Of a stretch of DNA of 27,324 bases, positions 15,119 through 23,527 are shown piece after piece (the stretch's first letter is position 1; every line of letters starts with the position of its first letter). Source of the stretch: Betaproteobacteria bacterium. GTDB taxonomy: Bacteria > Pseudomonadota > Gammaproteobacteria > Burkholderiales > Burkholderiaceae. The stretch covers positions 1-27,324 of the forward strand of contig RFXC01000027.1 of NCBI GenBank assembly GCA_009921765.1. Direction: 5' to 3'. The notes beneath the pieces are model-generated. The model did not search any database, had not been told where the DNA came from, and was given only the letters and a program-made list of their open reading frames with translations. The translations under genes were made by a program, and so were the position numbers.

Positions 15119-15812
15119 GAATCTCAACGCCGCCTACGGTGGCCTCAAGGCCCTCACCGATGTCTCGGTGACGGTCGGCGAGGGCCAGTTTGTTGCGATC
15201 GTCGGCCCCAACGGCGCAGGCAAATCGACGCTGTTTAAATCCATCTCGGGCACAGTCACGCCGGTATCGGGGCGAATCACCTGGATGGGGCAAGACCTGT
15301 TGGCCATCCCGCCATCGCGCCGCCCGCTGTTGGGTATTGCGCACGTGCCCGAAGGCCGCCAGGTATTTAAAGAACTGTCGGTGCTCGAAAACCTCGAAAT
15401 GGGGGCGCAGTCGGAGCGCGCGCGCGCCGATTGGGACAAAAACCTCGAGCAGATGTTCGGTCTGTTCCCTATTTTGAAGCAGCGCAGTGCACAGATGGCG
15501 GGCACGCTATCGGGCGGCGAGCAGCAAATGGTGGCGATTGCCCGCGGCATGATGTCCTCGCCTCGGCTCATCATGCTCGACGAGCCATCAATGGGCCTGG
15601 CGCCCAAGATCACCGATATGATCTTCGAGCGCATCGAAGAAATTCACTCGAGCACCGATGTGGCGATTCTTCTCGTCGAGCAGCGGGTGGCGGAGGCGCT
15701 CAGCTCGTGCAATTATGGCTACGTATTGCAAACCGGCCGGATCGCGCTCGAAGGTCCGCCGCAACAACTGATGGAAGACGAACACGTTCGCGCCATCTAT
15801 CTGGGCATGTAG
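15105..15812 (+). CDS. livF: Branched-chain amino acid-type ABC transporter ATPase (LivF)
   Basis: A 235-residue nucleotide-binding subunit of normal LivF length. Walker A GPNGAGKS (34-41), PEGRQVF (82-88, the LivF-type Q-loop region), canonical signature LSGGEQ (135-140), Walker B LIMLDEP (155-161) and VEQRV (191-195, with Gln in place of the usual H-loop His, as is common in LivF) are all present. The ATG at 15105 overlaps the end of the livM-livG fusion by 14 nt, implying coupled translation. It would form the heterodimeric ATPase with the LivG domain. Since LivF has a canonical signature and the LivG domain a degenerate one, the two ATP sites are probably asymmetric. Confidence 0.95.
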   Translation: MLSIENLNAAYGGLKALTDVSVTVGEGQFVAIVGPNGAGKSTLFKSISGTVTPVSGRITWMGQDLLAIPPSRRPLLGIAHVPEGRQVFKELSVLENLEMGAQSERARADWDKNLEQMFGLFPILKQRSAQMAGTLSGGEQQMVAIARGMMSSPRLIMLDEPSMGLAPKITDMIFERIEEIHSSTDVAILLVEQRVAEALSSCNYGYVLQTGRIALEGPPQQLMEDEHVRAIYLGM

Positions 15813-15845
15813 AGTCAAATCACTCACTTCAACAGGAGACTTGTG

Positions 15846-17081
15846 ATGGTCAATCGTTCAAAACGCAAGATGCTGGCTGCGTCCTCTGCGGCTTTGGCCG
15901 CCGGTGCGGCGCCCGCCATCGCGCGCGCGCAAGCCAAGGAAGTCAAGATCGGCCTCATCGTTCCGCTCACCGGCCCCTGGGCCCGTAGCGGCGATCTCAT
16001 GCGCAAGGGCGCCGAGATGGCGATCGAAGACATCAACGCACAAGGCGGCATCAAGTCCATGGGCGGTGCCCGCATGCGTCTGGTCACGATCGACGCCGGC
16101 GAGAACGTCGAGAAAGCCAAGAACGCAGCGCAGCGCATGCTGTCGCAGGAGCCCGACCTCACCGGGGCTACCGGTGCCTGGCTGTCGTCGTTTACGCTCG
16201 CCATCACCGAAGTCACCGAGCGCGCCGAGCTGCCCATGCTCACGCTCTCGTTTGCCGATACGATCACCTCGCGCGGCTTCAAGTTCGTGTTCCAGACCTC
16301 GGTCACTGCCGGCACCATGTCCACCATGGCGGTACCTGCCTTGGTAGAGCTCTCCAAGACCGCCGGCAAGGAAATCAAGAACGTCGGCATCGTGAGCGAC
16401 AACACCGCTTCCCCGATGGCGTTTGGCAAGCCGATGCGCGAGGGCGGCCTCGCCAAGATGGGCCTGAAGCTCGTCGTTGACGAAATCTTCACCCCGCCGC
16501 TTGCTGACGCGAGCTCCATGATCCAGAAGGTGCGCACGGCTCGCCCCGACCTGCTCATCAACCTCGCCACCTCGCTGCCCGACTTCAAACTCACCCTCGA
16601 GAAAATCAATGAGGTGGGTCTGGGTCGCGGCCGTCTGCCCATCGTGGCCAACAGCGGCGCGATCGGCGCTCCCGAGCTGCTCAACATCATGGGCAAGGAC
16701 ACCCTGGAGGGCGTGATGAACATCACCGCCAACTGGGGTGGCAAGGGCCATGACAAGCTCATCGCCGACTTCAAGGCCCGCAAGGGCGAGCCCTGGATTC
16801 CCCAGGACCCCATGTCCACCTACGGCGACATGTGGATCTTCAAGGAGGCCTGTGAAATGGCCAAGTCGGGCGACAAGAAGGCGGTTGCACAAGCCATTCG
16901 CGCCATGGACTTCAATGGCACCGGACCCGCGCAATTCTTTGCCGGTGGCCGCGTGAAGTTCGACGAGAACGGTCGTCGTGAGGGTGCAGTGCTCACGATC
17001 TCGCAGTGGCAGAACGGCGTGCCGGTCGCGGTATACCCCGATTCGCTGGCCGTTGCGCCCGCGATCTGGCCCAAGCGATAA
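15846..17081 (+). CDS. Liv-type ABC transporter substrate-binding protein
   Basis: A 411-residue periplasmic binding protein of the type I fold (PF13458-like). The N-terminus MVNRSKRKMLAASSAALAAG is a signal peptide with cleavage near IARA|QA; the KRK before the hydrophobic core is reminiscent of Tat signals but lacks the twin Arg. The mature chain starts EVKIGLIVPLTGPWARSGDLMRKGAEMAIEDINAQGG. AGGAGA (15834-15839) is 6 nt before the ATG at 15846 but only 3 nt before the in-frame GTG at 15843, so the ATG is preferred. It follows livF by 33 nt and completes the transporter. Ligand specificity is not evident. Confidence 0.93.
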   Translation: MVNRSKRKMLAASSAALAAGAAPAIARAQAKEVKIGLIVPLTGPWARSGDLMRKGAEMAIEDINAQGGIKSMGGARMRLVTIDAGENVEKAKNAAQRMLSQEPDLTGATGAWLSSFTLAITEVTERAELPMLTLSFADTITSRGFKFVFQTSVTAGTMSTMAVPALVELSKTAGKEIKNVGIVSDNTASPMAFGKPMREGGLAKMGLKLVVDEIFTPPLADASSMIQKVRTARPDLLINLATSLPDFKLTLEKINEVGLGRGRLPIVANSGAIGAPELLNIMGKDTLEGVMNITANWGGKGHDKLIADFKARKGEPWIPQDPMSTYGDMWIFKEACEMAKSGDKKAVAQAIRAMDFNGTGPAQFFAGGRVKFDENGRREGAVLTISQWQNGVPVAVYPDSLAVAPAIWPKR

Positions 17082-17086
17082 GCGTC

Positions 17087-18076
17087 ATGGCCGGCTCCGC
17101 CCAAACGATCGAGTTCGATCGGCCCGGCGGGCCGGAGGTTTTGCAGTGGCGCACTCGCCCGCTTGCCTCCCCGGCGGCGGGCGAGGTGCTGATCGAGCAG
17201 TCCGCGATCGGCGTCAATTTCATCGATATCCAGCACCGTAGCGGCCGCTACCCCATCGCGGTATTTCCCTCAAGTCTGGGCATTGAAGCATCGGGCCATG
17301 TGGTGGCTGTGGGCGACGGTGTTGTCGACTTTGCAGTGGGTGATCGGGTTGCCTACATCCACTTGCCCATCGGCGCCTACACCACGCACCGGATCCTGCC
17401 CGCGGGCCGTGTGGTACCGGTCCCCGAGGGGGTTCCGCTCGATTGGGCCGGCGTCACGCTCAACCGTGCGCTCACTGCCCAGTATCTGGTGAATGATTCC
17501 TTTGCGGTGGGCCCCGGCCACGCCGTGCTGGTTCACGCAGCCGCAGGGGGCGTTGGGCAGTTGTTGGCGCAATGGTGCTCACACAAGGGCGCACGCGTGA
17601 TCGGCACGGTAGGGTCGGCCGACAAGATCACGATCGCCCGGGCAGCGGGCTGTCACGAGGTATTGATCAGTACCGATCCCGGCTGGGTCGCAGCCTGCCG
17701 GGCGCTCACCGGTGGAGAAGGCGTCCATGCCGTCTACGACGGCATTGGCGGCGCCATGTTCGAGCAATCGCTCCTTGCCCTGCGTCCCAACGGTGTGCTG
17801 GCTAGCTACGGAACGCCCGCCGGCCCCATTCCGCCCTTCGATATTTTCCGGCTGAACCAGCTGGGGTCGTTGCATATCACCAGCCCGTCCATCTTCACCT
17901 TCAACAAGACCACCGAGGCGCTGCGCGCTCGCTCAGCCGATGTGTTCGCGCAAGCCCTGGCTGGCGTGCTGCGAACCGATGCGCCAAGGCTCTACAGCTT
18001 TGATCAGGCGCGCGACGCGCACGCCGACCTGGCCGCGCGTCGCACCACCGGATCGATTGGTCTGTCTGCGCGTTAG
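17087..18076 (+). CDS. Quinone oxidoreductase / zinc-less MDR-family dehydrogenase
   Basis: A 329-residue medium-chain dehydrogenase/reductase of the zeta-crystallin/QOR type. The start at 17087 (MAGSAQTIEFDRPGGPEVLQW) fits the family N-terminus and lies 5 nt after the binding-protein stop. Motifs are GVNFIDIQHRSGRYP (42-56), LGIEASGHV (64-72) and the NADPH-binding VHAAAGGVGQLLAQWC (149-164). The catalytic and structural zinc ligands of alcohol dehydrogenases are absent, as expected for QOR. Such enzymes reduce quinones or alpha,beta-unsaturated carbonyls. The tight spacing places it in the liv operon, suggesting that it acts on the imported compound or a derivative. Confidence 0.92.
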   Translation: MAGSAQTIEFDRPGGPEVLQWRTRPLASPAAGEVLIEQSAIGVNFIDIQHRSGRYPIAVFPSSLGIEASGHVVAVGDGVVDFAVGDRVAYIHLPIGAYTTHRILPAGRVVPVPEGVPLDWAGVTLNRALTAQYLVNDSFAVGPGHAVLVHAAAGGVGQLLAQWCSHKGARVIGTVGSADKITIARAAGCHEVLISTDPGWVAACRALTGGEGVHAVYDGIGGAMFEQSLLALRPNGVLASYGTPAGPIPPFDIFRLNQLGSLHITSPSIFTFNKTTEALRARSADVFAQALAGVLRTDAPRLYSFDQARDAHADLAARRTTGSIGLSAR

Positions 18077-18089
18077 CGCATCACAGACC
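18059..18089. terminator. Long two-part hairpin with the QOR stop codon in its loop
   Basis: GGTCTGT (18059-18065) pairs with ACAGACC (18083-18089). Inside, TGCGC (18067-18071) pairs with GCGCA (18076-18080) around a GTTA tetraloop, leaving a 1/2-nt internal bulge. The TAG of the QOR gene (18074-18076) begins within the loop. The site separates convergent transcription units. No U-tract follows on either strand, so it may be a bidirectional non-canonical terminator or an mRNA 3'-end stabiliser. Confidence 0.5.
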
Positions 18090-18103
18090 ACCCGCGCAGG
18101 GAC

Positions 18104-18943
18104 TTAACCCAGCATATGCTCAAGCTCGGGCATCAGATAGCGCTTGAGCCCAGGCCAATCTTCGATCATCGGAAAATGCCCCATGCCCTTCATGAGGCTG
18201 TAGCGCGACCCCTTGATTGACGCAGCCACCGCTTCCGACATGGCTGGAGTGGCCGAGTAGTCGTACTCACCCGTGAGGAGCGACACCTTGCAAAGACCGG
18301 TATCGATCGTCTTGATCGCCTCACGGCCGTCCCAGTCAAAGCTGTAGAAATGAACGTCGCCGGCGTAGACGCCAGGACCACCCTGCGCGTAGTACCACCA
18401 ATTTTCCCGACGATTGGTTTCGGGTGTGGTGGGTGCGCACAGACCCATGGTGTAGCTTGCGCAGAGTTCACCGCCGTGCACGGCAGGGTGATGCAGGAAG
18501 TCGTTATAGCGCCCTGGCGCGTAAGCGGCAGCCTCCAGCCCGACGATGCCTCGAAGCTCGCGCTGATAATCCACCGCCATCTTGAGCACAATTGCCCCGC
18601 CCATTGAGCAACCCATGATGACCGGTCGGTCTAGATCCAGCCCCTTCCAGAAAGCCCGGATCATGTCGGCATAGAGCTGCGAGGTGAGCTGATATTTGCG
18701 CAGCCACCATTCGTCGGGCGGGTTGGATCGCCCGTGATAGGGCAGATCGAAAGCGAGCACCCGGAACTTGCTCGTGACATCGGTGTCGTTCAGAAGATGC
18801 CGCCACTGGCGCGAGTCGGCGCCCGCGGTGTGCAGGCAAATGAGCGGCACACCCTCGCCAGCCTCCTCGAAAAAAATACGATGGGCTTCGCCCTGGATAT
18901 CGACCGTGACATAGCGGCCGCTGATCGGTTCGAGGCGGTTCAT
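18104..18943 (-). CDS. Alpha/beta hydrolase
   Basis: A 279-residue alpha/beta-hydrolase-fold enzyme. Nucleophile elbow GCSMGG with S113, acid D228 in GEYDYS and H256 in KGMGHF form a complete catalytic triad; LHTAGADSRQW (37-47) provides the oxyanion-hole region. Relatives cleave esters, lactones, C-C bonds (meta-cleavage products) or act as haloperoxidases; the sequence does not decide. The ATG at 18943 overlaps the stop of the upstream small gene (ATGA), so the two are translationally coupled. It is the last gene of a four-gene minus-strand run including a lactonase-like hydrolase and an acyl-CoA ligase. Confidence 0.92.
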   Translation of the reverse strand: MNRLEPISGRYVTVDIQGEAHRIFFEEAGEGVPLICLHTAGADSRQWRHLLNDTDVTSKFRVLAFDLPYHGRSNPPDEWWLRKYQLTSQLYADMIRAFWKGLDLDRPVIMGCSMGGAIVLKMAVDYQRELRGIVGLEAAAYAPGRYNDFLHHPAVHGGELCASYTMGLCAPTTPETNRRENWWYYAQGGPGVYAGDVHFYSFDWDGREAIKTIDTGLCKVSLLTGEYDYSATPAMSEAVAASIKGSRYSLMKGMGHFPMIEDWPGLKRYLMPELEHMLG

Positions 18944-19329
18944 GCGGCTTCCTTTCGCATCAGGTTCATCATCCGCTGCAGTGCACGGCCGTTCTGCATG
19001 GCAACCAGGCCGTCGCCCTCCAGCACAAACTCCGGTACGCGCATCAGCATGGCAAAGAAGTCGTTATAGAGCGGCGGCGGCGTGGCGCTCACAAACCTGG
19101 CCCAGGTGTCCATCGGCGCGCGGAACCCGAAGGCAGGACGGGCATCAAAGCGCGGCGCGAAATTGATCTGGCTGATACGCCCCTTCTCAACCGTGAGCAC
19201 GCGGCGGGTATCGCCCACCGTGATCGAGAAACGCGCGCTGAACCAGTTGCCGATCACCGAGAGTTCGCGATCGGCATTGACACGGGCCTGATAGGCCCTG
19301 AACCAGTCTTCATCAGGAAAGGCTGACAT
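18940..19329 (-). CDS. Small conserved-looking protein, possibly SCP2-like
   Basis: A 129-residue protein with no signal peptide or membrane segment. Its pattern (hydrophobic strand FSITVGDTRRVLTVEKGRI, the DTWARFVSATPPPLYNDFFAML block, then LEGDGLVAMQNGRALQRMMNLM) resembles the sterol-carrier-protein-2 lipid-binding fold, where a VxxGD-like strand is followed by a C-terminal helix. I infer this from pattern only. AAGGA precedes the ATG. It overlaps the alpha/beta hydrolase start by 4 nt, so it may present or bind a hydrophobic substrate for that enzyme. Alternative: an uncharacterised accessory protein. Confidence 0.75.
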   Translation of the reverse strand: MSAFPDEDWFRAYQARVNADRELSVIGNWFSARFSITVGDTRRVLTVEKGRISQINFAPRFDARPAFGFRAPMDTWARFVSATPPPLYNDFFAMLMRVPEFVLEGDGLVAMQNGRALQRMMNLMRKEAA

Positions 19330-19367
19330 CGTGGAGTCCTTGAAACAGGATGGAAGAAAAGCTCGAA

Positions 19368-20168
19368 TCAGTCGGCGATCGGATCGGCATCCAGCCTCAC
19401 CGCAATACCGCGCAGCGCGTCGCTGGGCGCCGGATAGCGCTTCATCACCAGCGGATCGTGGCCAGGGATGACATGTGCCGGCGAACTGGCAAGCGAATAC
19501 ACGCGTCGATAGGCTTCATGCATGTCGGCCTGGTTGTAGATGAGCGGAAACGGCCGATCGGATTCGATGTTGGCATAAAAATGCGAGGCATCGCTCGCGA
19601 GCACCACCCAGCCGCGGCGGGTGTGCACACGCACCACCTGCAACCCCATCGTATGCCCGCCCACCCGGTGGAGCGTGATGCCGGGCGCGATTTCGTCGTC
19701 GCCATCGTGAAAGCACACGCGGTCCTCGAACACCCGGTCCACCATGGCTTTCACGTCATTCACGTCAAACGGAAACCGCATGGGCTTGAAGCACATGCAG
19801 CGCCCGGTTGCGAACTGCATCTCGCGGTCCTGAAGGTGATAGCGCGCCCGCCGGAAGAGCTGGGCATTGCCGGCATGGTCGTAATGCATATGCGAGATGA
19901 TCACGTCGCTCACCGAGTCGGGATCAATGCCGAGCAGTGACAACCCCTGCCCGGGGCAGCGGAGAAAATCGCGCCCGCGTTGTCTGGCGACCTCTTCGGA
20001 AAACCCGGTGTCCAGCACCCAGGTGCGGCCGCCCCCCCGGATCGCCCAAACGAAATAATCGAGCGGCATGGGCACGTCATGACTGTCCCCGCCCACAAAG
20101 TTGTCGCGCGAACTGCGGTCGTGGTGCGCGTACTTGACCGCGTAGATTTCGTAGCTGGGGAGTGTCAT
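19368..20168 (-). CDS. Metallo-beta-lactamase-fold hydrolase, N-acyl homoserine lactonase-like
   Basis: A 266-residue MBL-fold protein. The HMHYDH motif (93-98), H172 (GGHT), D193 (SDASHF) and H237 (IPGHD) form a full di-metal site. The order and spacing, with VLDTGFSEEVARQRG upstream of the first motif, match the AiiA/AttM-like lactonase branch of the superfamily. Lactonases of this kind open homoserine lactones or gamma-lactones such as gamma-butyrolactone. In this catabolic setting the second role is as likely as quorum quenching. GGAGA about 9 nt upstream supports the ATG at 20168. The ligase gene ends 54 nt before it. Confidence 0.9.
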   Translation of the reverse strand: MTLPSYEIYAVKYAHHDRSSRDNFVGGDSHDVPMPLDYFVWAIRGGGRTWVLDTGFSEEVARQRGRDFLRCPGQGLSLLGIDPDSVSDVIISHMHYDHAGNAQLFRRARYHLQDREMQFATGRCMCFKPMRFPFDVNDVKAMVDRVFEDRVCFHDGDDEIAPGITLHRVGGHTMGLQVVRVHTRRGWVVLASDASHFYANIESDRPFPLIYNQADMHEAYRRVYSLASSPAHVIPGHDPLVMKRYPAPSDALRGIAVRLDADPIAD

Positions 20169-20222
20169 CTGGCAGATCTCCGTTGAGAATTCGATGTAAA
20201 CCCTAAGTCCGCCTTCAGCGAA

Positions 20223-21818
20223 TTACGTGAAGCGACGGATCAGATCGTCTTTGCGCACTTTGCCGGTGATGGTGAGCGGCAGGTCACGCTCCTCGATCAC
20301 CAGAAACTGTTTCGGTCGCTTGTAGCGGGCCAGTTCGCGGGCGCACAAAGCCCGCACGGCCTCGAGATCGATGATCGCCCCATGCTTGGGCACCACCACT
20401 GCGCCAAAGACTTCCTCGAGTTCGGGATCAGGCAGCGGCACACAATAGGCCGCCATCACGCCGGGGTGCCCGGTGAGCACCTGCTCCACCTCGACAGGCG
20501 ACACATTCATGCCGCCGGTCTTGATCATTTCCTTGATTCGCCCCCGGAAATAAAGGTGCCCGGTGGGCCCGAACAGCCCGAGATCGCCCGTGCGGAAGTA
20601 GCCCCGCTCATCAAAGGCTTCGCGGGTACGCTCGGGGTCCTTGTAATACTCCTTGAGCACATGGCCCTTGACGCGAATTTCTCCGATGTCGCCGGGTTCG
20701 CATTCATGGCCAGTGGCATTGTCGATCACCCGGATGTCAAAGCCTTCCAGTGGCCTGCCGATGCTTGATAGCCTCAGTTCAAGATCGTCGCTGGCATCGG
20801 TCACCGAGCAGTTGCCATAGGTTTCGGTGAGCCCGTAGATGTTGCAGATCTCGGTGAGGCCGGCATCGACCAGCCGTCGGATCTGATCCGGCGTGCCGAT
20901 CGTGGCGCCGCCCCGCATGGTGCGAAGCCGCTCTCGCCGATAACCGGGTGTGCTGAGGAGCGCCTCGGCCATATTGGGCGTGCCATAGAACATCGTGCAG
21001 CGTTCACGCTCGATCAGCTGGAGCGCCACCTCGGCATCAAAGCTTTCTTGCAGCACGATGCAGCCACCGTGGGTATAGAGGTTGAAGAGCGCGTTTTCGC
21101 ACCCCAACCCCCAGAAGAGCGAGACGGCCAGCCACAAGCGGTCATGATGCGTGACGTGCTGGCGCTGGCCGATTCTCCACATGTTTTCGACCAGCCCCCG
21201 ATGCTGAATCACCACGCCTTTGGGCAGCGCGGTGGAGCCCGAGGTGTAGAGGATGTAGGCCGGATCGTCGGGCCTGACGGCCGACCGCGCTTCGTTCAGC
21301 CGGGACGCAGCGGCAGGATCGGGCTCGCGCATCGCATCGGTCCAGCGCAGATCGCCGTCGCGCACGTCATCGCCCACCACCAGCACGCGCTCGAGTTGAG
21401 GCAGTCGGGACTCGGCTCGCAGTTCGTCGATCATTGCGCGGTAATCATGGCGCAAAAACCGCCCGGTGGTGATGAGCAGTCGCGTATCGGAATGCTCGAG
21501 CACATAGGCGAGTTCCCGTGCGGTCACCCAGGTATTGACCGCCACCATCACCGCACCAATGGAGGTGATTGCAAAGTCGGCAATGATCCACTCGGGCAGG
21601 TTGCCCATCAGAACGGCCACCTTGTCGCCCTTGCGGATACCCGCCTGCAACAAAAACGACGCCGCCTGGTTCACCGCCCGCTCGATACCCTGGTAGGTGA
21701 AGCGGTGATGGGCACCCACCACCGCCTCGCGATCCGGATAGCGGTTCGCCATCTCGGCAACCAGCGCGGGGATGGTCAGGCTCTTTGGAGCCAGTTCGGG
21801 CGGGGCAGGCTTTTGCAT
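20223..21818 (-). CDS. AMP-binding acyl-CoA ligase
   Basis: A 531-residue ANL-superfamily enzyme. Motifs are YTSGSTALPKG (191-201, an Ala where Gly is usual in the P-loop), NIYGLTET (326-333), RTGD (409-412), GRIKEMIKTGG (426-436) and LTITGKVRK with catalytic K520. I place the start at the ATG at 21818 (MQKPAPPELAPK): the frame is open to a GTG at 21896, but a TATACT box at 21860-21855 on this strand would start transcription between the two. No strong ribosome binding site is visible. It heads a minus-strand run with the lactonase, SCP2-like and hydrolase genes and would convert a released acid to its CoA thioester. Confidence 0.9.
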   Translation of the reverse strand: MQKPAPPELAPKSLTIPALVAEMANRYPDREAVVGAHHRFTYQGIERAVNQAASFLLQAGIRKGDKVAVLMGNLPEWIIADFAITSIGAVMVAVNTWVTARELAYVLEHSDTRLLITTGRFLRHDYRAMIDELRAESRLPQLERVLVVGDDVRDGDLRWTDAMREPDPAAASRLNEARSAVRPDDPAYILYTSGSTALPKGVVIQHRGLVENMWRIGQRQHVTHHDRLWLAVSLFWGLGCENALFNLYTHGGCIVLQESFDAEVALQLIERERCTMFYGTPNMAEALLSTPGYRRERLRTMRGGATIGTPDQIRRLVDAGLTEICNIYGLTETYGNCSVTDASDDLELRLSSIGRPLEGFDIRVIDNATGHECEPGDIGEIRVKGHVLKEYYKDPERTREAFDERGYFRTGDLGLFGPTGHLYFRGRIKEMIKTGGMNVSPVEVEQVLTGHPGVMAAYCVPLPDPELEEVFGAVVVPKHGAIIDLEAVRALCARELARYKRPKQFLVIEERDLPLTITGKVRKDDLIRRFT

Positions 21819-21854
21819 GATCGGGTTGGGCGACACCCCAACTGGGGCGCGGCA

Positions 21855-21860
21855 AGTATA
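21855..21860 (-). promoter_or_regulatory. Possible -10 box for the ligase-lactonase run
   Basis: TATACT read on the minus strand matches the -10 consensus at 5/6 positions and lies about 37 nt before the preferred ligase ATG. No convincing -35 is visible 16-18 bp upstream. The 175-bp gap 21819-21993 separates divergent genes and must hold promoters both ways. Confidence 0.3.
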
Positions 21861-21956
21861 GGCAAACCTGGCGCTGCGCGGCCATAACGGAATCACTTTC
21901 GGATCGCTGGCTTCTCAAGGGGCGGATCCGGTGCGATCCTTCGGACTGATCGGCGA

Positions 21957-21971
21957 TGACCGACCGGGTCA
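21957..21971. promoter_or_regulatory. Short dyad upstream of the HIBADH-family gene
   Basis: TGACC (21957-21961) and GGTCA (21967-21971) are exact reverse complements separated by 5 bp, 11 nt before the ribosome binding site CGGAGA of the next gene. It could be a regulator half-site pair, but 5-bp arms are short enough to occur by chance. Confidence 0.2.
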
Positions 21972-21993
21972 GCCACATATCTCGGAGATTGCA

Positions 21994-22887
21994 ATGAATC
22001 TGGGCTTCATCGGATTGGGAGCCATGGGTATTCCCATGGCCGAGCGCCTGCTCGATGCCGGGCACACGTTGATGGTGTTTGATGTCAACCCTGCTGCCGC
22101 CCAGGCTTTGGCCGCCCGCGGCGTGAAGCTTGCCGCATCCGTGCGTGAGGTTGGCGACCAGGTGGACACGGTGCTCCTTTCGCTTCCCACCCCGCAGATC
22201 GTCAACGACGTGTGCACCTCGGCCACGGGATTGATTCACGGCAAGACGGTGCGAACCGTGGTGGACCTCTCCACGACCGGCACCTCGATGGCGCGGTCGG
22301 TTCAGGCTGCGCTCGCTGCTCGGGGGATCGAGTTTATTGATTCGCCGGTATCAGGCGGGCGAAACGGCGCGATCAAGGGCACGCTCGCGGTGATGGTCTC
22401 CGGGCCGCAGGCAAGCTTTGACCGCCTGTCCGACGTGCTGCGGCATATCGGCAAGCTCTTCTACATCGGCGCCGAGCCAGGCATGGCGCAAACCATGAAG
22501 CTTGCCAACAATCTGGTCTCGGCAGCATCGATGGCCATCACCTCGGAGGCCGTGGCGATGGGGGTCAAAGCCGGGCTGGACCCCAAAATCATGATCGACG
22601 TGATCAACGCCGGGAGCGGCATGAATACCGCGAGCCGCGACAAATTTCCGAAGGCGGTGCTGCCGCGAACCTTCGACTTCGGCTTTGCCACCGCGCTGAT
22701 GTTCAAGGATGTCGATCTGTGCATGCGCGAGGCGGCGGGTCTAGGCGCCACCATGCCGGTGGCAGACGCCGTGCATGAAATCTGGCGGCAAACCAATGAG
22801 GTGTATGGCGGCCCCCACGACTTCACGCGAATCGCCCAGTTTGTGGAGGCCAGAATGGGCGTGGTGATCAAACCAGCCAAGGATTGA
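21994..22887 (+). CDS. 3-hydroxyisobutyrate dehydrogenase-family NAD(P)-dependent oxidoreductase
   Basis: A 297-residue beta-hydroxyacid dehydrogenase. GLGAMG (7-12) with FDVN after strand beta-2 is the Rossmann cofactor site. DSPVSGG (116-122) is the substrate-binding loop. K169 in MKLANN is the catalytic lysine, with N173 four residues on. The family includes 3-hydroxyisobutyrate, tartronate-semialdehyde and 2-(hydroxymethyl)glutarate dehydrogenases; the exact substrate is open. The ATG at 21994 has CGGAGA 5 nt upstream and gives the standard [12 protein letters not shown] start, although the frame is open to 21931. It stands alone on the plus strand, divergent from the ligase and convergent with the cupin operon 13 nt away. 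Confidence 0.93.
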   Translation: MNLGFIGLGAMGIPMAERLLDAGHTLMVFDVNPAAAQALAARGVKLAASVREVGDQVDTVLLSLPTPQIVNDVCTSATGLIHGKTVRTVVDLSTTGTSMARSVQAALAARGIEFIDSPVSGGRNGAIKGTLAVMVSGPQASFDRLSDVLRHIGKLFYIGAEPGMAQTMKLANNLVSAASMAITSEAVAMGVKAGLDPKIMIDVINAGSGMNTASRDKFPKAVLPRTFDFGFATALMFKDVDLCMREAAGLGATMPVADAVHEIWRQTNEVYGGPHDFTRIAQFVEARMGVVIKPAKD

Positions 22888-22900
22888 TAAAGGGGGCGGA

Positions 22901-23506
22901 TCAGAGTTCGCGGGTCTCGAAGGTGCCCGGCAGGATCAGTTCGATCATCTCGCAATCGTCGGAATAATCGAGCACCGTGTGCGGGATCGAATTGGGCTGG
23001 ATCCAGCAGGCGCCGGCCTCGAAGCGCTCGCGACGGCCGTTGTATTCGCCTTCCATCCAGCCCTTGAGCATGTACAGGAACTGGAACTGGACGCCATGCA
23101 CATGACGGATTGACACCACCGCCGGGTCGCAGGGGCCGTGCAGTCGAATGACATGCGCCTGAACCACGCCACCGGTTGCCTTGCTGATCCCCAGATCGCG
23201 GTACGAGGCATAGGAGCGAAGACCTTTACGGAACTGCTGACCTTTGTCGCTCGCGTGAACCGCCATGAATTTCTGCGGCTTCCAGCGGGTGAGCGCAGGT
23301 ACCTTGAGGGTGGGTAGCGCGGCGGGCTTCTTGGCGGCGGGCTTCTTGGCGGCGGGCTTCTTGGCCGCGGGCTTCTTGGCGGCGGCTTTGTTCGCCGCGG
23401 GCTTGCTGGCCGCCCGACTGGTGGCCACAGGCTTTTTTGCTGCGGCTTTCTTCGCCGCGGGTTTCTTCGCAGCCGCCTTGCGGGCGGCCTGGGCTGCAGT
23501 GGCCAT
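22901..23506 (-). CDS. Cupin protein with N-terminal histone-H1-like Lys/Ala/Pro tail
   Basis: A 201-residue protein. Residues 1-63 are low-complexity, built on AAKKP units, with 17 lysines; no Asp or Glu occurs before D87. Residues about 105-198 form a single cupin domain with H135 and H137 (RHVHG) and H176 (SIPHTV) as likely metal ligands and the glycine-rich turn LKGWMEGEYNG. The tail resembles those of AlgP, PhaF and bacterial H1-like proteins, which bind DNA or polyanions. A Lys-rich tail on a small cupin is unusual. The ATG at 23506 has GGAG about 9 nt upstream, so the tail is translated. It is the last gene of a minus-strand run whose second gene is another cupin with a C-terminal basic tail. 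Confidence 0.88.
   Translation of the reverse strand: MATAAQAARKAAAKKPAAKKAAAKKPVATSRAASKPAANKAAAKKPAAKKPAAKKPAAKKPAALPTLKVPALTRWKPQKFMAVHASDKGQQFRKGLRSYASYRDLGISKATGGVVQAHVIRLHGPCDPAVVSIRHVHGVQFQFLYMLKGWMEGEYNGRRERFEAGACWIQPNSIPHTVLDYSDDCEMIELILPGTFETREL
23321..23380 (-). repeat. 15-bp tandem repeats encoding the AAKKP tail
   Basis: Three exact consecutive copies of GGCGGGCTTCTTGGC (plus-strand reading, 23321-23365) are followed by a fourth with one change (23366-23380) and more degenerate units to about 23410. Each unit encodes five residues (KKPAA phase), so copy-number change would keep the reading frame and only lengthen or shorten the basic tail. Confidence 0.9.
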
Positions 23507-23527
23507 GTGAGGATCTCCGGGAAAACG

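Noticed and set aside
13976..15127. 383-codon minus-strand open frame
   Set aside because: Antisense to the livM-livG fusion, which has intact Walker motifs and permease segments.
15858..16934. 358-codon minus-strand open frame
   Set aside because: Antisense to the substrate-binding protein; rich in His, Gly and Asp without a domain pattern.
22888..22900. Terminator between the convergent HIBADH-family and cupin genes
   Set aside because: The 13-nt gap contains no hairpin, and nearby sequence pairs only weakly.
23321..23480. Tandem repeats as a CRISPR array or intergenic satellite
   Set aside because: The repeats are directly adjacent without spacers and encode the in-frame AAKKP tail of a cupin gene.
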